This document shows, piece by piece, positions 20,250-28,039 of a DNA stretch of 64,000 nucleotides. Location: positions 1-64,000 of the forward strand of contig NZ_CALIMF010000015.1 in assembly GCF_938028735.1 (NCBI RefSeq), read 5' to 3'. The translations under genes and the position numbers were made by a program. This DNA is from an uncultured Thermanaerothrix sp. GTDB lineage: Bacteria > Chloroflexota > Anaerolineae > Anaerolineales > Anaerolineaceae. The notes beneath the pieces were generated by a model that saw only the letters and a list, made by a program, of their open reading frames with translations, had not been told where the DNA came from and did not search any database. Within the stretch, counting starts at the first letter, position 1. Every line of letters starts with the position of its first letter.

Positions 20250-21536
20250 CTACTCAGAAGGGGATTGGGGTTGGGTGAAAGAAGCAAAGATATCGGCCAC
20301 ACGGCTCTCCAGCGAAGGATGACGCTTGGGGATCAAAATATGAAAGGTAGAACCCGGACAGCGTATCTCATCGTGTCCTTCTGATTCTACCCAAATTGTG
20401 CCACCGTGGGCTTCGATGATGCCTTTGGCGATCGGCAGCCCTAAGCCAGGGCCGCCTCCTTTGAACTTTGTTTTGCCACTGGAATGCAGAGCCACATTGC
20501 CCACACGTGAAAACTTCTCAAAAATGATGCTCTGATCATGCGGGTCAATGCCAATGCCAGTGTCGGTGATGGTGACTTCGACAAAGCCGGGCAGTTCGCG
20601 ACCACTAACCTCGATTTTTCCGCCGTCCGGGGTAAATTTGATGGCGTTGTTCAGCAGATTGCGAAAGGCCTGTAGTAGTCGTTCGGGATCTCCCATCAGT
20701 ACTTCATGGCTCCCCGGAAAATCGTGAATTTGAAGGATTTGTCGTCTCTCCTCGATAGCGGGCTGAAGTTCGCGTTCGAGAATGGCGAAAAGATGATTTA
20801 ACCAGATGGGCTGGAAGTTAAGCGAAAGGAGTTGGTTGTCAATAAGGGACACATCAATCATGTCTTCAATGAGGCCTCGCAAGCGCCTGGCGCCGTTCTC
20901 TATTCCATCCAGCAGGAGGGAGAATTCGGCAGTGTTAGCATCTTGTTGATGTAGCCCCTCGCGGAGCATGGCGGTGTAACCTTCTATCAGTGTCAAGGGC
21001 GTTTTCAACTCATGGGCTGCAATAGCGATGAAATCGGACTTGCTTTTATCAAGGCGTTCCAGCCGCTGCTGTACCTCATTCAGGCGATTTGAGATATAAG
21101 TGATTTTGGCTTCAATCTCATGTTGAGCCAAACGCTCGTAAGCATAATTGAAACAGGGGAGAAGCGCTCTAAACATCGCCAACGCTTCAAGGGGGGTCAG
21201 ATGGATCATGAGCGCCTCAAGGGATGAAGTGACTAATACGCTCATGAAACGCATCAGGTCACTGGCAGTGCTTTCGAGGTCAGTCTGAGTCAGTGAGGAC
21301 GCCCACTGGGCCAAGATGGGATCCAGAAGATCGACCGCTTCTCCCTTCAGGATTTGAGTGGAGGCATGCACAAATTCGCGAACTTGGTGGTGGAGATTCT
21401 CGCGTGTGGATGCACTCTGACCGACCACCCGAACTGTGCGCTCAATCCACTCGGTTTGAATAAGTCCCCAGGATACCGGAAGGTCTTTCATGAGATCAAG
21501 TTTAAGCGAGGATGCGGCTTTTGCCAATTGCCTCAT
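20250..21536 (-). CDS. Soluble sensor histidine kinase
   Basis: A cytoplasmic kinase of 428 residues without membrane helices. The first about 170 residues are all-helical (RsbR/globin-like sensor type, not assignable by eye) followed by a coiled coil. The HisKA H-box is IAAHELKTPLTLIEGY, and HATPase_c shows the N-box FRNLLNNAIKFTPDGG, the G1 box DTGIGIDPHD and the G2 block GGGPGLGLPIAKGIIEAHGG. No response regulator is adjacent. Gene spacing of 7-8 bases to both neighbours suggests one transcript with trmFO and the peptidase. Confidence 0.88.
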   Translation of the reverse strand: MRQLAKAASSLKLDLMKDLPVSWGLIQTEWIERTVRVVGQSASTRENLHHQVREFVHASTQILKGEAVDLLDPILAQWASSLTQTDLESTASDLMRFMSVLVTSSLEALMIHLTPLEALAMFRALLPCFNYAYERLAQHEIEAKITYISNRLNEVQQRLERLDKSKSDFIAIAAHELKTPLTLIEGYTAMLREGLHQQDANTAEFSLLLDGIENGARRLRGLIEDMIDVSLIDNQLLSLNFQPIWLNHLFAILERELQPAIEERRQILQIHDFPGSHEVLMGDPERLLQAFRNLLNNAIKFTPDGGKIEVSGRELPGFVEVTITDTGIGIDPHDQSIIFEKFSRVGNVALHSSGKTKFKGGGPGLGLPIAKGIIEAHGGTIWVESEGHDEIRCPGSTFHILIPKRHPSLESRVADIFASFTQPQSPSE

Positions 21537-21542
21537 ACGCCA

Positions 21543-22436
21543 TCAGCGTTGGGTAATCCAATGATACAACGTGCGGCCAATAACTTCCAGACTGTAGGGT
21601 GAAACTTTGTCGGGAAGGTCTTGGGTAGTGTGCCAATAGGGGTAGTCAAAATCAATCAAATCCACAGCGGGGATTCCCTGCTCTAGAAAAGGCACATGAT
21701 CATCTAAAATGGCCTGACCATCTAAGTCTAAAAAGTGCTCCTGATAGCCCAGGGAGTGGGCAACAGCCCAGATTTCACGTATCAATTGGGGGTCAGAATG
21801 GCGTTCTTTGAGCAAGTTAAGATGGGCATCGCCGATCATATCCACCACAACCACAGCGTCCGGTCGTCCCCCAAGTTGTGAAACGAAGTAGCGCGAACCC
21901 ATAATCCATTCCCAGCCGGGAAGGCCTCCCTGGTCTTCGGCGTCAAAGAACACCAGCCAGATGCTTTTGTTAAGGTTGGTAGGTAACGTACGCGCCAGTT
22001 CGAGCAGTACGGCCACCCCGGAAGCTCCGTCATTAGCGCCAGGTACCGGCTGGGTGCGATTAACGGGGTCGGGATCCTGGTCAGCAAGCAGGCGAGAATC
22101 GTAGTGGGCAGCTAGGATGATCCATGTGCCTTGCGTGCCCCGTTTGCCGATTAGATTAGTGATGGGTTGCCCGTTGTAAGTGCCCGATTGCACCTCGACT
22201 GTCCAAGCGTTTGCGCGCAGGGTCTTCACAATGTAATCCTGAAGGGCAGCGTGAGCCAGGCTGCCAGGGGTACGCGCTCCCAGCGCTACCTGGTCTTGCA
22301 CATCACGGTAGGCGCGCTGGGCATTGAAAACAACGGCGGGTTGGCTGGCGCTTAAAATCCAACGCCCAATGATCAATGCACCCGCTACCAGGAGGAGTGT
22401 CAGGAGGAGACGTAAGCGATAAATCCGGGGGGGCAT
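21543..22436 (-). CDS. M28 peptidase, glutaminyl-peptide cyclotransferase-like
   Basis: The N-terminus has a basic stretch and one hydrophobic helix (residues about 7-25), so it is secreted or membrane-anchored outside. The M28 metal ligands are visible: AAHYDSR, GANDGASGVAVLLELAR, FFDAEDQGG, and near the C-terminus DDHVPFLEQGIPAVDLIDF and YWHTTQD. The last two are typical of glutaminyl cyclases rather than ordinary aminopeptidases. A GTG at 22445 opens the frame, but GAGGTG lies ideally before ATG 22436. trmFO ends 10 bases upstream. Confidence 0.82.
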   Translation of the reverse strand: MPPRIYRLRLLLTLLLVAGALIIGRWILSASQPAVVFNAQRAYRDVQDQVALGARTPGSLAHAALQDYIVKTLRANAWTVEVQSGTYNGQPITNLIGKRGTQGTWIILAAHYDSRLLADQDPDPVNRTQPVPGANDGASGVAVLLELARTLPTNLNKSIWLVFFDAEDQGGLPGWEWIMGSRYFVSQLGGRPDAVVVVDMIGDAHLNLLKERHSDPQLIREIWAVAHSLGYQEHFLDLDGQAILDDHVPFLEQGIPAVDLIDFDYPYWHTTQDLPDKVSPYSLEVIGRTLYHWITQR

Positions 22437-22446
22437 GGTAATCACC

Positions 22447-23823
22447 TCAATACAGCGAGGGGAGTATGACCTGAGCGCGTTCGGGGTATTGACGCAACCA
22501 GGTGCTCATATTCTCCAAGGCACGCATGGCCAGAGTCTGGTGTCTTTCTTGTTTGCCCCGTGGGGGATGATCCAGGTCGGGCAATAAACCAAAATTGGCT
22601 TTCATGGGCTGGAAATCTTCAAGGCGAGCCTCGGTGATATAGCGGCATAGTGCCCCCAGCATGGTGGTGGGCGGAGGGACAACCGGCTCGTTTCCCCTCA
22701 AGAGGCGCACTGCGTTCCAGCCAGCCAGCAGGCCGGTGCCAATGTTTCCCATGTAACCTTCCACGCCGGTAATCTGGCCGGCAAACAGGATCGTTTGATG
22801 CTGGCGCAATTGAAGAGTGGGGAGCAAGAGACGCGGAGAGGCGATGTAAGTATTACGGTGCATCTGTCCATAGCGAACAAACTCCGCTTGTTCTAGGCCA
22901 GGAATCATGCGAAAAACCCGCTTTTGCTCGGGGTAGGTTAGGTTCGTTTGAAATCCTACCAGGCTGTAGAGCGTACCGTGCAAGTTGTCCTGGCGTAACT
23001 GGACTACAGCATAGGGTTGTTTCCCCGTGCGTGGGTCTGTTAAACCAACTGGGCGCAATGGCCCAAATGCCAAAGCCTTCTCGCCACGTGTGACCAACAC
23101 CTCAATGGGCAGGCAGCCCTCAAAGTATTTATCAGCGCCGGCTTTGACCCCACGTTCAATGGCTCTCTCGAAATCGCGCAGGGGGATGCGTTCTGCGTGT
23201 ACCAGCGCGTCCACAAAGGCTTTGTATTCGGCTTTAGTCATCGGGCAGTTGATGTAATCCCCTTCTTCTTGCGCCCCGCGCCCGTAACGCGAGCCTTTGA
23301 AGGCAATTTTCATGTTGATGGAATCGGCTGTAACGATTGGGGAAATGGCATCGTAAAAGAAAAGATAGTCTTCGCCGGTCAAGCGTTGAATCTCCTCTGC
23401 CAGAGCGGGCGAGGTCAGCGGGCCGGATGCAACTACGACCACGCCCTCGGGGAGGCGGGTTACCTCTTGGCGCACAATTCGGATGCGTGGATGCTGACTG
23501 ATAATCTGGGTGACCAACTCGGCAAATGCATCTCGGTCAACGGCCAGAGCGCCCCCCGCCGGCACCGCTGTAGCCTCGGCACACGCCAGCAGTAGGGAAC
23601 GCAACAGGCGCAATTCCTCTTTGAGCAGTCCTGAAGCGCGATCCAGGAGGCGAGATCCTAAGGAGTTGGAGCAGATTAGCTCTGCCAACTTATCTGTGCG
23701 ATGAGCTCCGGTACTGACCAGAGGGCGCATTTCATAAAGAATAACCTCTGCTCCTAGTTCTGCAGCCTGCCAAGCCGCTTCGCTTCCGGCCAATCCACCA
23801 CCTATAATGTGAACGACAGCCAT
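22447..23823 (-). CDS. trmFO: Folate/FAD-dependent tRNA (uracil-54) methyltransferase
   Basis: TrmFO makes ribothymidine at position 54 of tRNA using methylene-tetrahydrofolate and FADH2. It starts with the FAD loop HIIGGGLAGSEAAW, followed by YEMRPL, the block AELICSNSLGSRLLDRASGLL, and the C-terminal GYMGNIGTGLLAGWNA. The 458-residue length from ATG 23823 is normal. The frame is open to 23865, but the Rossmann start shows the true N-terminus. It is probably the first gene of a minus-strand operon running to hflX. Confidence 0.93.
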   Translation of the reverse strand: MAVVHIIGGGLAGSEAAWQAAELGAEVILYEMRPLVSTGAHRTDKLAELICSNSLGSRLLDRASGLLKEELRLLRSLLLACAEATAVPAGGALAVDRDAFAELVTQIISQHPRIRIVRQEVTRLPEGVVVVASGPLTSPALAEEIQRLTGEDYLFFYDAISPIVTADSINMKIAFKGSRYGRGAQEEGDYINCPMTKAEYKAFVDALVHAERIPLRDFERAIERGVKAGADKYFEGCLPIEVLVTRGEKALAFGPLRPVGLTDPRTGKQPYAVVQLRQDNLHGTLYSLVGFQTNLTYPEQKRVFRMIPGLEQAEFVRYGQMHRNTYIASPRLLLPTLQLRQHQTILFAGQITGVEGYMGNIGTGLLAGWNAVRLLRGNEPVVPPPTTMLGALCRYITEARLEDFQPMKANFGLLPDLDHPPRGKQERHQTLAMRALENMSTWLRQYPERAQVILPSLY

Positions 23824-23932
23824 AGGTTTATCTCGCTCCTCGGCGCCCCAATTAGCGCATGGCACAGGTTGTAGTGTTGATAGTATCTTAGGATGGGTGA
23901 ATGTGTCAAGTCAACCTTGAACGATGCAAGTG

Positions 23933-23946
23933 TTAAGACCTATCAA
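23933..23946 (+). promoter_or_regulatory. Possible FNR/DNR-type site upstream of the nitrite reductase
   Basis: TTAAGACCTATCAA matches the palindrome TTGAT-N4-ATCAA at 8 of 10 positions, with the right half perfect. It lies 115 bases before the nirS-like start. Regulation by a Crp/FNR-family oxygen or NO sensor would fit the enzyme, but no promoter boxes of good quality are visible at the matching distance. Confidence 0.35.
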
Positions 23947-24060
23947 CTTGGTGCTGTTTGCGCTAGCGCAATCATGCATTGGGCAAAATGCTTTATTCTA
24001 ACTTTTAGGTTATGGGTTTATCCTTGACCGCCTGGAAGCTCATTTCCACAAGGAGGCATA

Positions 24061-26130
24061 ATGAAGCCACGCTGGATTCTCTGGGTTTTGTTGGGGATTG
24101 GAATGCTAGGATTGACGGCCTGTGCGGGTCGGCCTCAACCAACGCCGGCGCTCACCCCTGTGTTAGCAGAGCCCACGCTGACTGCTGGGGAAGATACTCT
24201 GGGATTGGCGATGGAGGGATTCAAAAAAGGGGGGTGTGGCGCTTGCCATGTGATTCCTAGGGTGCCAGGCGCACAAGGTACCATTGGGCCGGATCTGACG
24301 AACATCGCTGAGGTGGCTAAAAAGCGGCTGGAGTCGGGTGAATATAGCGGTAAGGCCAAGACCGTGCTTGATTATTTGCACGAGTCCATTGTGGATCCGG
24401 ACGCTTTCCTAGCCCCAGATTGTAATGGAGTACCTTGTCAGAAAGGGCTGATGCCCGCAAATCTGGACAAGCTCCTAAGCACGGCAGAAATCGAGGCTAT
24501 GGTTCAATATCTCTATCATCCACCGGAGAAGGTTGCAGAGCAAGAACTCTCTGCACCGACGCAAGCCGTTTCGGCGGCCGGCTCCTCAACCCTCTTAAGT
24601 GAGGAGGAGTTTGCCTGGGCCAAGCAGGTTTATTTTGAGCGCTGCGCTGGTTGTCACGGGACCTTGCGAAAGGGCGCAACTGGGCCGGCCCTCACACCTG
24701 ATCAAACGCAACCCAAAGGAACCCTTGCTTTAGCCTCCATTATTTTCAACGGGACGCCCCGTGGAATGCCAGATTGGGGTAAGCAGGGTTTCTTCACCCA
24801 AGAACAGACGGAGATTATGGCCAAGTTCTTGCAAATGGAACCGCCCGCGCCGCCAGAAATGTCGCTTGAGCAGATGAAGCAGACCTGGAAGGTTCTAGTG
24901 CCTCCCGATCAGCGACCTACTCAGCCCCAAACAACACGCGATTGGCAGAATTACTTTGTGGTGACGTTGCGAGATGCCGGACAGGTAGCTGTGATTGATG
25001 GAAATACTTATGAAGTAGTGGCAAAACTCGATACTGGGTATGCGGTTCATATTTCGCGGATGTCAGCAACAGGCCGATATGTTTACGTTATTGGCCGTGA
25101 TGGTCGTCTTTCGATGGTGGATCTTTGGCCTGAAGTGCCTCAAAAGGTCGCCGAGGTACAAACCTGTTATGATGCTCGGTCGGTAGAGGTCAGTAAATAT
25201 AAAGGTGAATTGGGAGATTTCAGGGATCGTTATGCCATCGTCGGTTGTTATTGGCCTCCTCATTTTGTTATATTGGATGGGCAGACGCTGGAGCCTTTCA
25301 AAATCGTGAGCACGCGAGGATACACGGTTGACACGGAAGAGTACCATCCCGAGCCCCGTGTGGCCGCCATTGTTGCCTCGCACCTTAAGCCAGAGTGGAT
25401 CGTCAACGTCAAGGAGATTGGTCAAATTTGGTTAGTGGACTACAGTGATCCGCATAACCCAACTATTAAGATGATTGAAGCCGCCCGCTATCTGCATGAT
25501 GGTGGCTGGGATGCCACGAAGCGCTACTTCCTGGTGGCAGCCAATCAATCGAACAAGGTAGCTGTTGTAGACAGTTTGGAAGGCAAGTTGGTGGCTCTGA
25601 TAGATACGCCAGCGGTCCCCCATCCAGGGCGAGGAGCCAACTGGGTGGATCCGCAGTTCGGCCCAGTCTGGAGCACGGCCCATCTGGGGGATGCGGCGAT
25701 CACTACCATCGGCACCGACCCGGTCGGGCACCCACAGTATGCCTGGAAAGCGGTTCGCGAGATTGCGTTACCTGGTGCTGGCAGCCTGTTCATCAAAACA
25801 CACCCCACCAGCCCATGGATTTGGGTGGATATGACCCTGAACTCCGAGCCACAATTGGCGCGTACCATCTGCGTGGTGGCTAAATCCGATCCTACTCGGC
25901 CGTATAAATGCTGGGAAGTGGCCGACTACGGGCGGGCTACACACTTTGAATACAATCGCCAGGGCACCGAAATTTGGGTGAGTGTATGGGGTACTGCGGA
26001 TAAACCAGGCCAAACCGGCGAGATCGTCATCTACGACGATCGCACTTTGCAGGAGAAAGCTCGCATTCCTAACCTAGTCACCCCGACTGGTAAGTTCAAT
26101 GTTTACAACACAGTGAATGACATTTACTGA
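24061..26130 (+). CDS. nirS: Cytochrome cd1 nitrite reductase with extra N-terminal cytochrome c domain, lipoprotein
   Basis: NirS reduces nitrite to NO in denitrification. The signal peptide has the lipobox LTAC (cysteine 21), so the enzyme should be anchored outside the membrane. Two heme c motifs are present: C59-GAC-H63 in an additional domain (about residues 40-160) and C195-AGC-H199 in the normal NirS cytochrome domain. The eight-bladed d1 propeller covers about residues 295-689, with H330 (YAVHISRMS, the d1 ligand) and the substrate histidines H429 (YHPEPRV) and H479 (LHDGG). The C-terminal TPTGKFNVYNT is diagnostic. At 689 residues it is longer than ordinary NirS (about 560-600). No d1-heme synthesis genes are nearby. 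Confidence 0.92.
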   Translation: MKPRWILWVLLGIGMLGLTACAGRPQPTPALTPVLAEPTLTAGEDTLGLAMEGFKKGGCGACHVIPRVPGAQGTIGPDLTNIAEVAKKRLESGEYSGKAKTVLDYLHESIVDPDAFLAPDCNGVPCQKGLMPANLDKLLSTAEIEAMVQYLYHPPEKVAEQELSAPTQAVSAAGSSTLLSEEEFAWAKQVYFERCAGCHGTLRKGATGPALTPDQTQPKGTLALASIIFNGTPRGMPDWGKQGFFTQEQTEIMAKFLQMEPPAPPEMSLEQMKQTWKVLVPPDQRPTQPQTTRDWQNYFVVTLRDAGQVAVIDGNTYEVVAKLDTGYAVHISRMSATGRYVYVIGRDGRLSMVDLWPEVPQKVAEVQTCYDARSVEVSKYKGELGDFRDRYAIVGCYWPPHFVILDGQTLEPFKIVSTRGYTVDTEEYHPEPRVAAIVASHLKPEWIVNVKEIGQIWLVDYSDPHNPTIKMIEAARYLHDGGWDATKRYFLVAANQSNKVAVVDSLEGKLVALIDTPAVPHPGRGANWVDPQFGPVWSTAHLGDAAITTIGTDPVGHPQYAWKAVREIALPGAGSLFIKTHPTSPWIWVDMTLNSEPQLARTICVVAKSDPTRPYKCWEVADYGRATHFEYNRQGTEIWVSVWGTADKPGQTGEIVIYDDRTLQEKARIPNLVTPTGKFNVYNTVNDIY

Positions 26131-26165
26131 GTGCCCGGTGTTTTGTGAAACAGAAGCGTGCTCCG

Positions 26166-26202
26166 GCCCCCGGCTGCCCTGAGGTACCGGGGGCTTGTAA
26201 TT
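26166..26202 (+). terminator. Probable terminator after nirS
   Basis: GCCCCCGG at 26166-26173 pairs with CCGGGGGC at 26187-26194, followed by TTGTAATT. The T-tract is poor, so termination strength is uncertain. Confidence 0.5.
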
Positions 26203-26519
26203 GGTTGGCAAAGTCCATGGTTGTTGTAGTTAAAGGGCTGAATTTATTTCCTGAGAACTAGAAACTGGCTGAGTTCTTGCCTCGCTGGAGGATGAGAAAA
26301 GGCATCGAAAAGCGCTGACCCGCGGTTTCTAAATCATGAAACCGATCCCCGTCATGGCTGTGAGTGTAGCAGATAAGCCCGATCAATGTGGTAGAGGGAG
26401 GTCTTACTCCCTAGGCGTTGGGCGCTAATGCAGGGGCTTATTATAGAAATGGGGCGGCTCTCCTGAGATCAAGGCACCAGGAAGCAGGCTGAAGGGGTGG
26501 CGCCTTCTAACAAACAATC
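26203..26519. other. Gene-free region upstream of the rpoN promoter
   Basis: No coding region with a ribosome binding site or recognisable product is visible on either strand. The region could hold upstream activating sites for the sigma-54 promoter at its right end, but I could not find a convincing inverted repeat. Confidence 0.5.
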
Positions 26520-26535
26520 AGGCATGAAACTTGCA
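26520..26535 (+). promoter_or_regulatory. Sigma-54 promoter upstream of rpoN
   Basis: AGGCATGAAACTTGCA fits the -24/-12 consensus TGGCAY-N5-TTGCA with one mismatch at the first base. The invariant GG (26521) and GC (26533) are exactly 12 bases apart. Transcription would start near 26546, about 40 bases before the rpoN ATG, implying autoregulation. Confidence 0.75.
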
Positions 26536-26585
26536 ACGCGAGTCATTTGCGCATATACTATCAAAGGTAGGTTGAAAAGGCGCCC

Positions 26586-28019
26586 ATGTTGCAAATTCAG
26601 CAGACTTCTACACGCACAGTTATCACTGCGCATCTGACTCAGACCATGTCTCTGTTGCATCAATCGGTGGGGGAGTTGTGGCAGCAGATTCAGGCTGAAT
26701 TGACCAATCCCGCCCTTGAACTGGTTGAGGAACGCCGATGCCCAATGTGCCATCGCTTACTGGAGGCCAGTGAGAGCGTTTGTCCCATCTGCAGCAAACC
26801 GCGGGGTAGTGCTCAGGATGAGGTGGTGGTTTTCATTTCCCCACGGGAGGACTTCTTCCCCACCTCCTCGGGCGAATGGAATGAGGAAACCGAGGAGGAG
26901 CTCTTGGAAGAGCGATTCTTCTCCGAACCACTTGAATTGTCTACTTATGTCCTGCGCCAGGTGGCGTTTGAGTTAGAGCATGACGACCAACTTATTGCAG
27001 CGCATTTGGCTATGCACCTGGATGAGGATGGGCTACTGAGGACTGAGGTGGCCGAGGTGGCGAGTTATTTCCACGTACCTGTCTCGCGGGTAGAACGCAT
27101 TCGCCAGGCTATTCAACGCGTGGATCCATTGGGGGTGGGCTCCTATACTCCTCAGGAAGCCATGCTGGTCCAACTGGAGGTTCTTAAGGAATCTGACGAT
27201 GTGCCCGATGTAGTGGAACTCTTGATCCGGGAGGGATTGGATGACTTAGGCAAGCGTCGTTACGCAGAGCTGGCGCGGCGGTTAGGCATGCCATTGCGTG
27301 CGGTCAAGGAAGCAGCTCAGTTCATCAGTAATAATCTGAATCCTTACCCGGCGCGGGGACATTGGGGGGATGTGCGGACCCCTGCTGCTGATGCACGGCG
27401 TGCTTTGACCTACCCTGATGTCGTCATCTCTCATCTCAATGAGGACCCTAATGGACCGCTGATGGTGGAGATTATCCTGCCCTTGCGGGGCGTTTTGCGC
27501 GTCAATCCAACTTTTCGACAGGGGCTTAAACTGGCGGAGGGGGAGGCGCGGGAAGAATTGCGTAGCGATCTAGATCGGGCCGCGCTCTTTATCAAGTGTC
27601 TTCAGCAGCGCAACCACACCCTGTTACGTCTAATGCGGCGTGTGGTGGAATTGCAACGTGATTACATCCTTAAGGGTGAGCGTTATTTGCGGCCCATCAC
27701 TCGCCATCAAATTGCACGTGAGTTAAATCTGCATGAATCCACCATTTCCAGGGCGGTGGCGCAGAAAAATGTGCAACTTCCGAATAAGCGTATTGTGCCG
27801 CTGGCTTCCTTTTTCGATCGAAATGGCAATGTGCGGAGCGCCCTACGTGAGCTTATTGCTGGCGAGTCCTACCCGCTAAGTGATGCTGAAATTGCCGAGC
27901 GCTTGCGCCAGCAGGGCTTCAAGGTGGCGCGGCGGACGGTTGCCAAATATCGCACCATGGAAGGAATCCTGCCGGCTCACTTACGGCACTCCCCCTCTTG
28001 TTCCCCTTCTACTCCATAA
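26586..28019 (+). CDS. rpoN: RNA polymerase sigma-54 factor with inserted zinc ribbon
   Basis: Sigma-54 directs polymerase to -24/-12 promoters and needs an AAA+ activator. Region I is the glutamine/leucine-rich N-terminus (residues 1-47, with HLTQTMSLLHQSVGELW). The core-binding domain follows, then the helix-turn-helix HESTISRAVAQKNVQLPN and the RpoN box ARRTVAKYR at residues 448-456, the family signature. An unusual insertion sits in region II: C52-x2-C55-x10-C66-x2-C69, a zinc-ribbon pattern. The 477-residue length is normal. It heads a co-directional set with a sensor kinase and a sigma-54 activator. Confidence 0.95.
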   Translation: MLQIQQTSTRTVITAHLTQTMSLLHQSVGELWQQIQAELTNPALELVEERRCPMCHRLLEASESVCPICSKPRGSAQDEVVVFISPREDFFPTSSGEWNEETEEELLEERFFSEPLELSTYVLRQVAFELEHDDQLIAAHLAMHLDEDGLLRTEVAEVASYFHVPVSRVERIRQAIQRVDPLGVGSYTPQEAMLVQLEVLKESDDVPDVVELLIREGLDDLGKRRYAELARRLGMPLRAVKEAAQFISNNLNPYPARGHWGDVRTPAADARRALTYPDVVISHLNEDPNGPLMVEIILPLRGVLRVNPTFRQGLKLAEGEAREELRSDLDRAALFIKCLQQRNHTLLRLMRRVVELQRDYILKGERYLRPITRHQIARELNLHESTISRAVAQKNVQLPNKRIVPLASFFDRNGNVRSALRELIAGESYPLSDAEIAERLRQQGFKVARRTVAKYRTMEGILPAHLRHSPSCSPSTP

Positions 28020-28039
28020 GTTCCTCGATTGAGGCGTAA

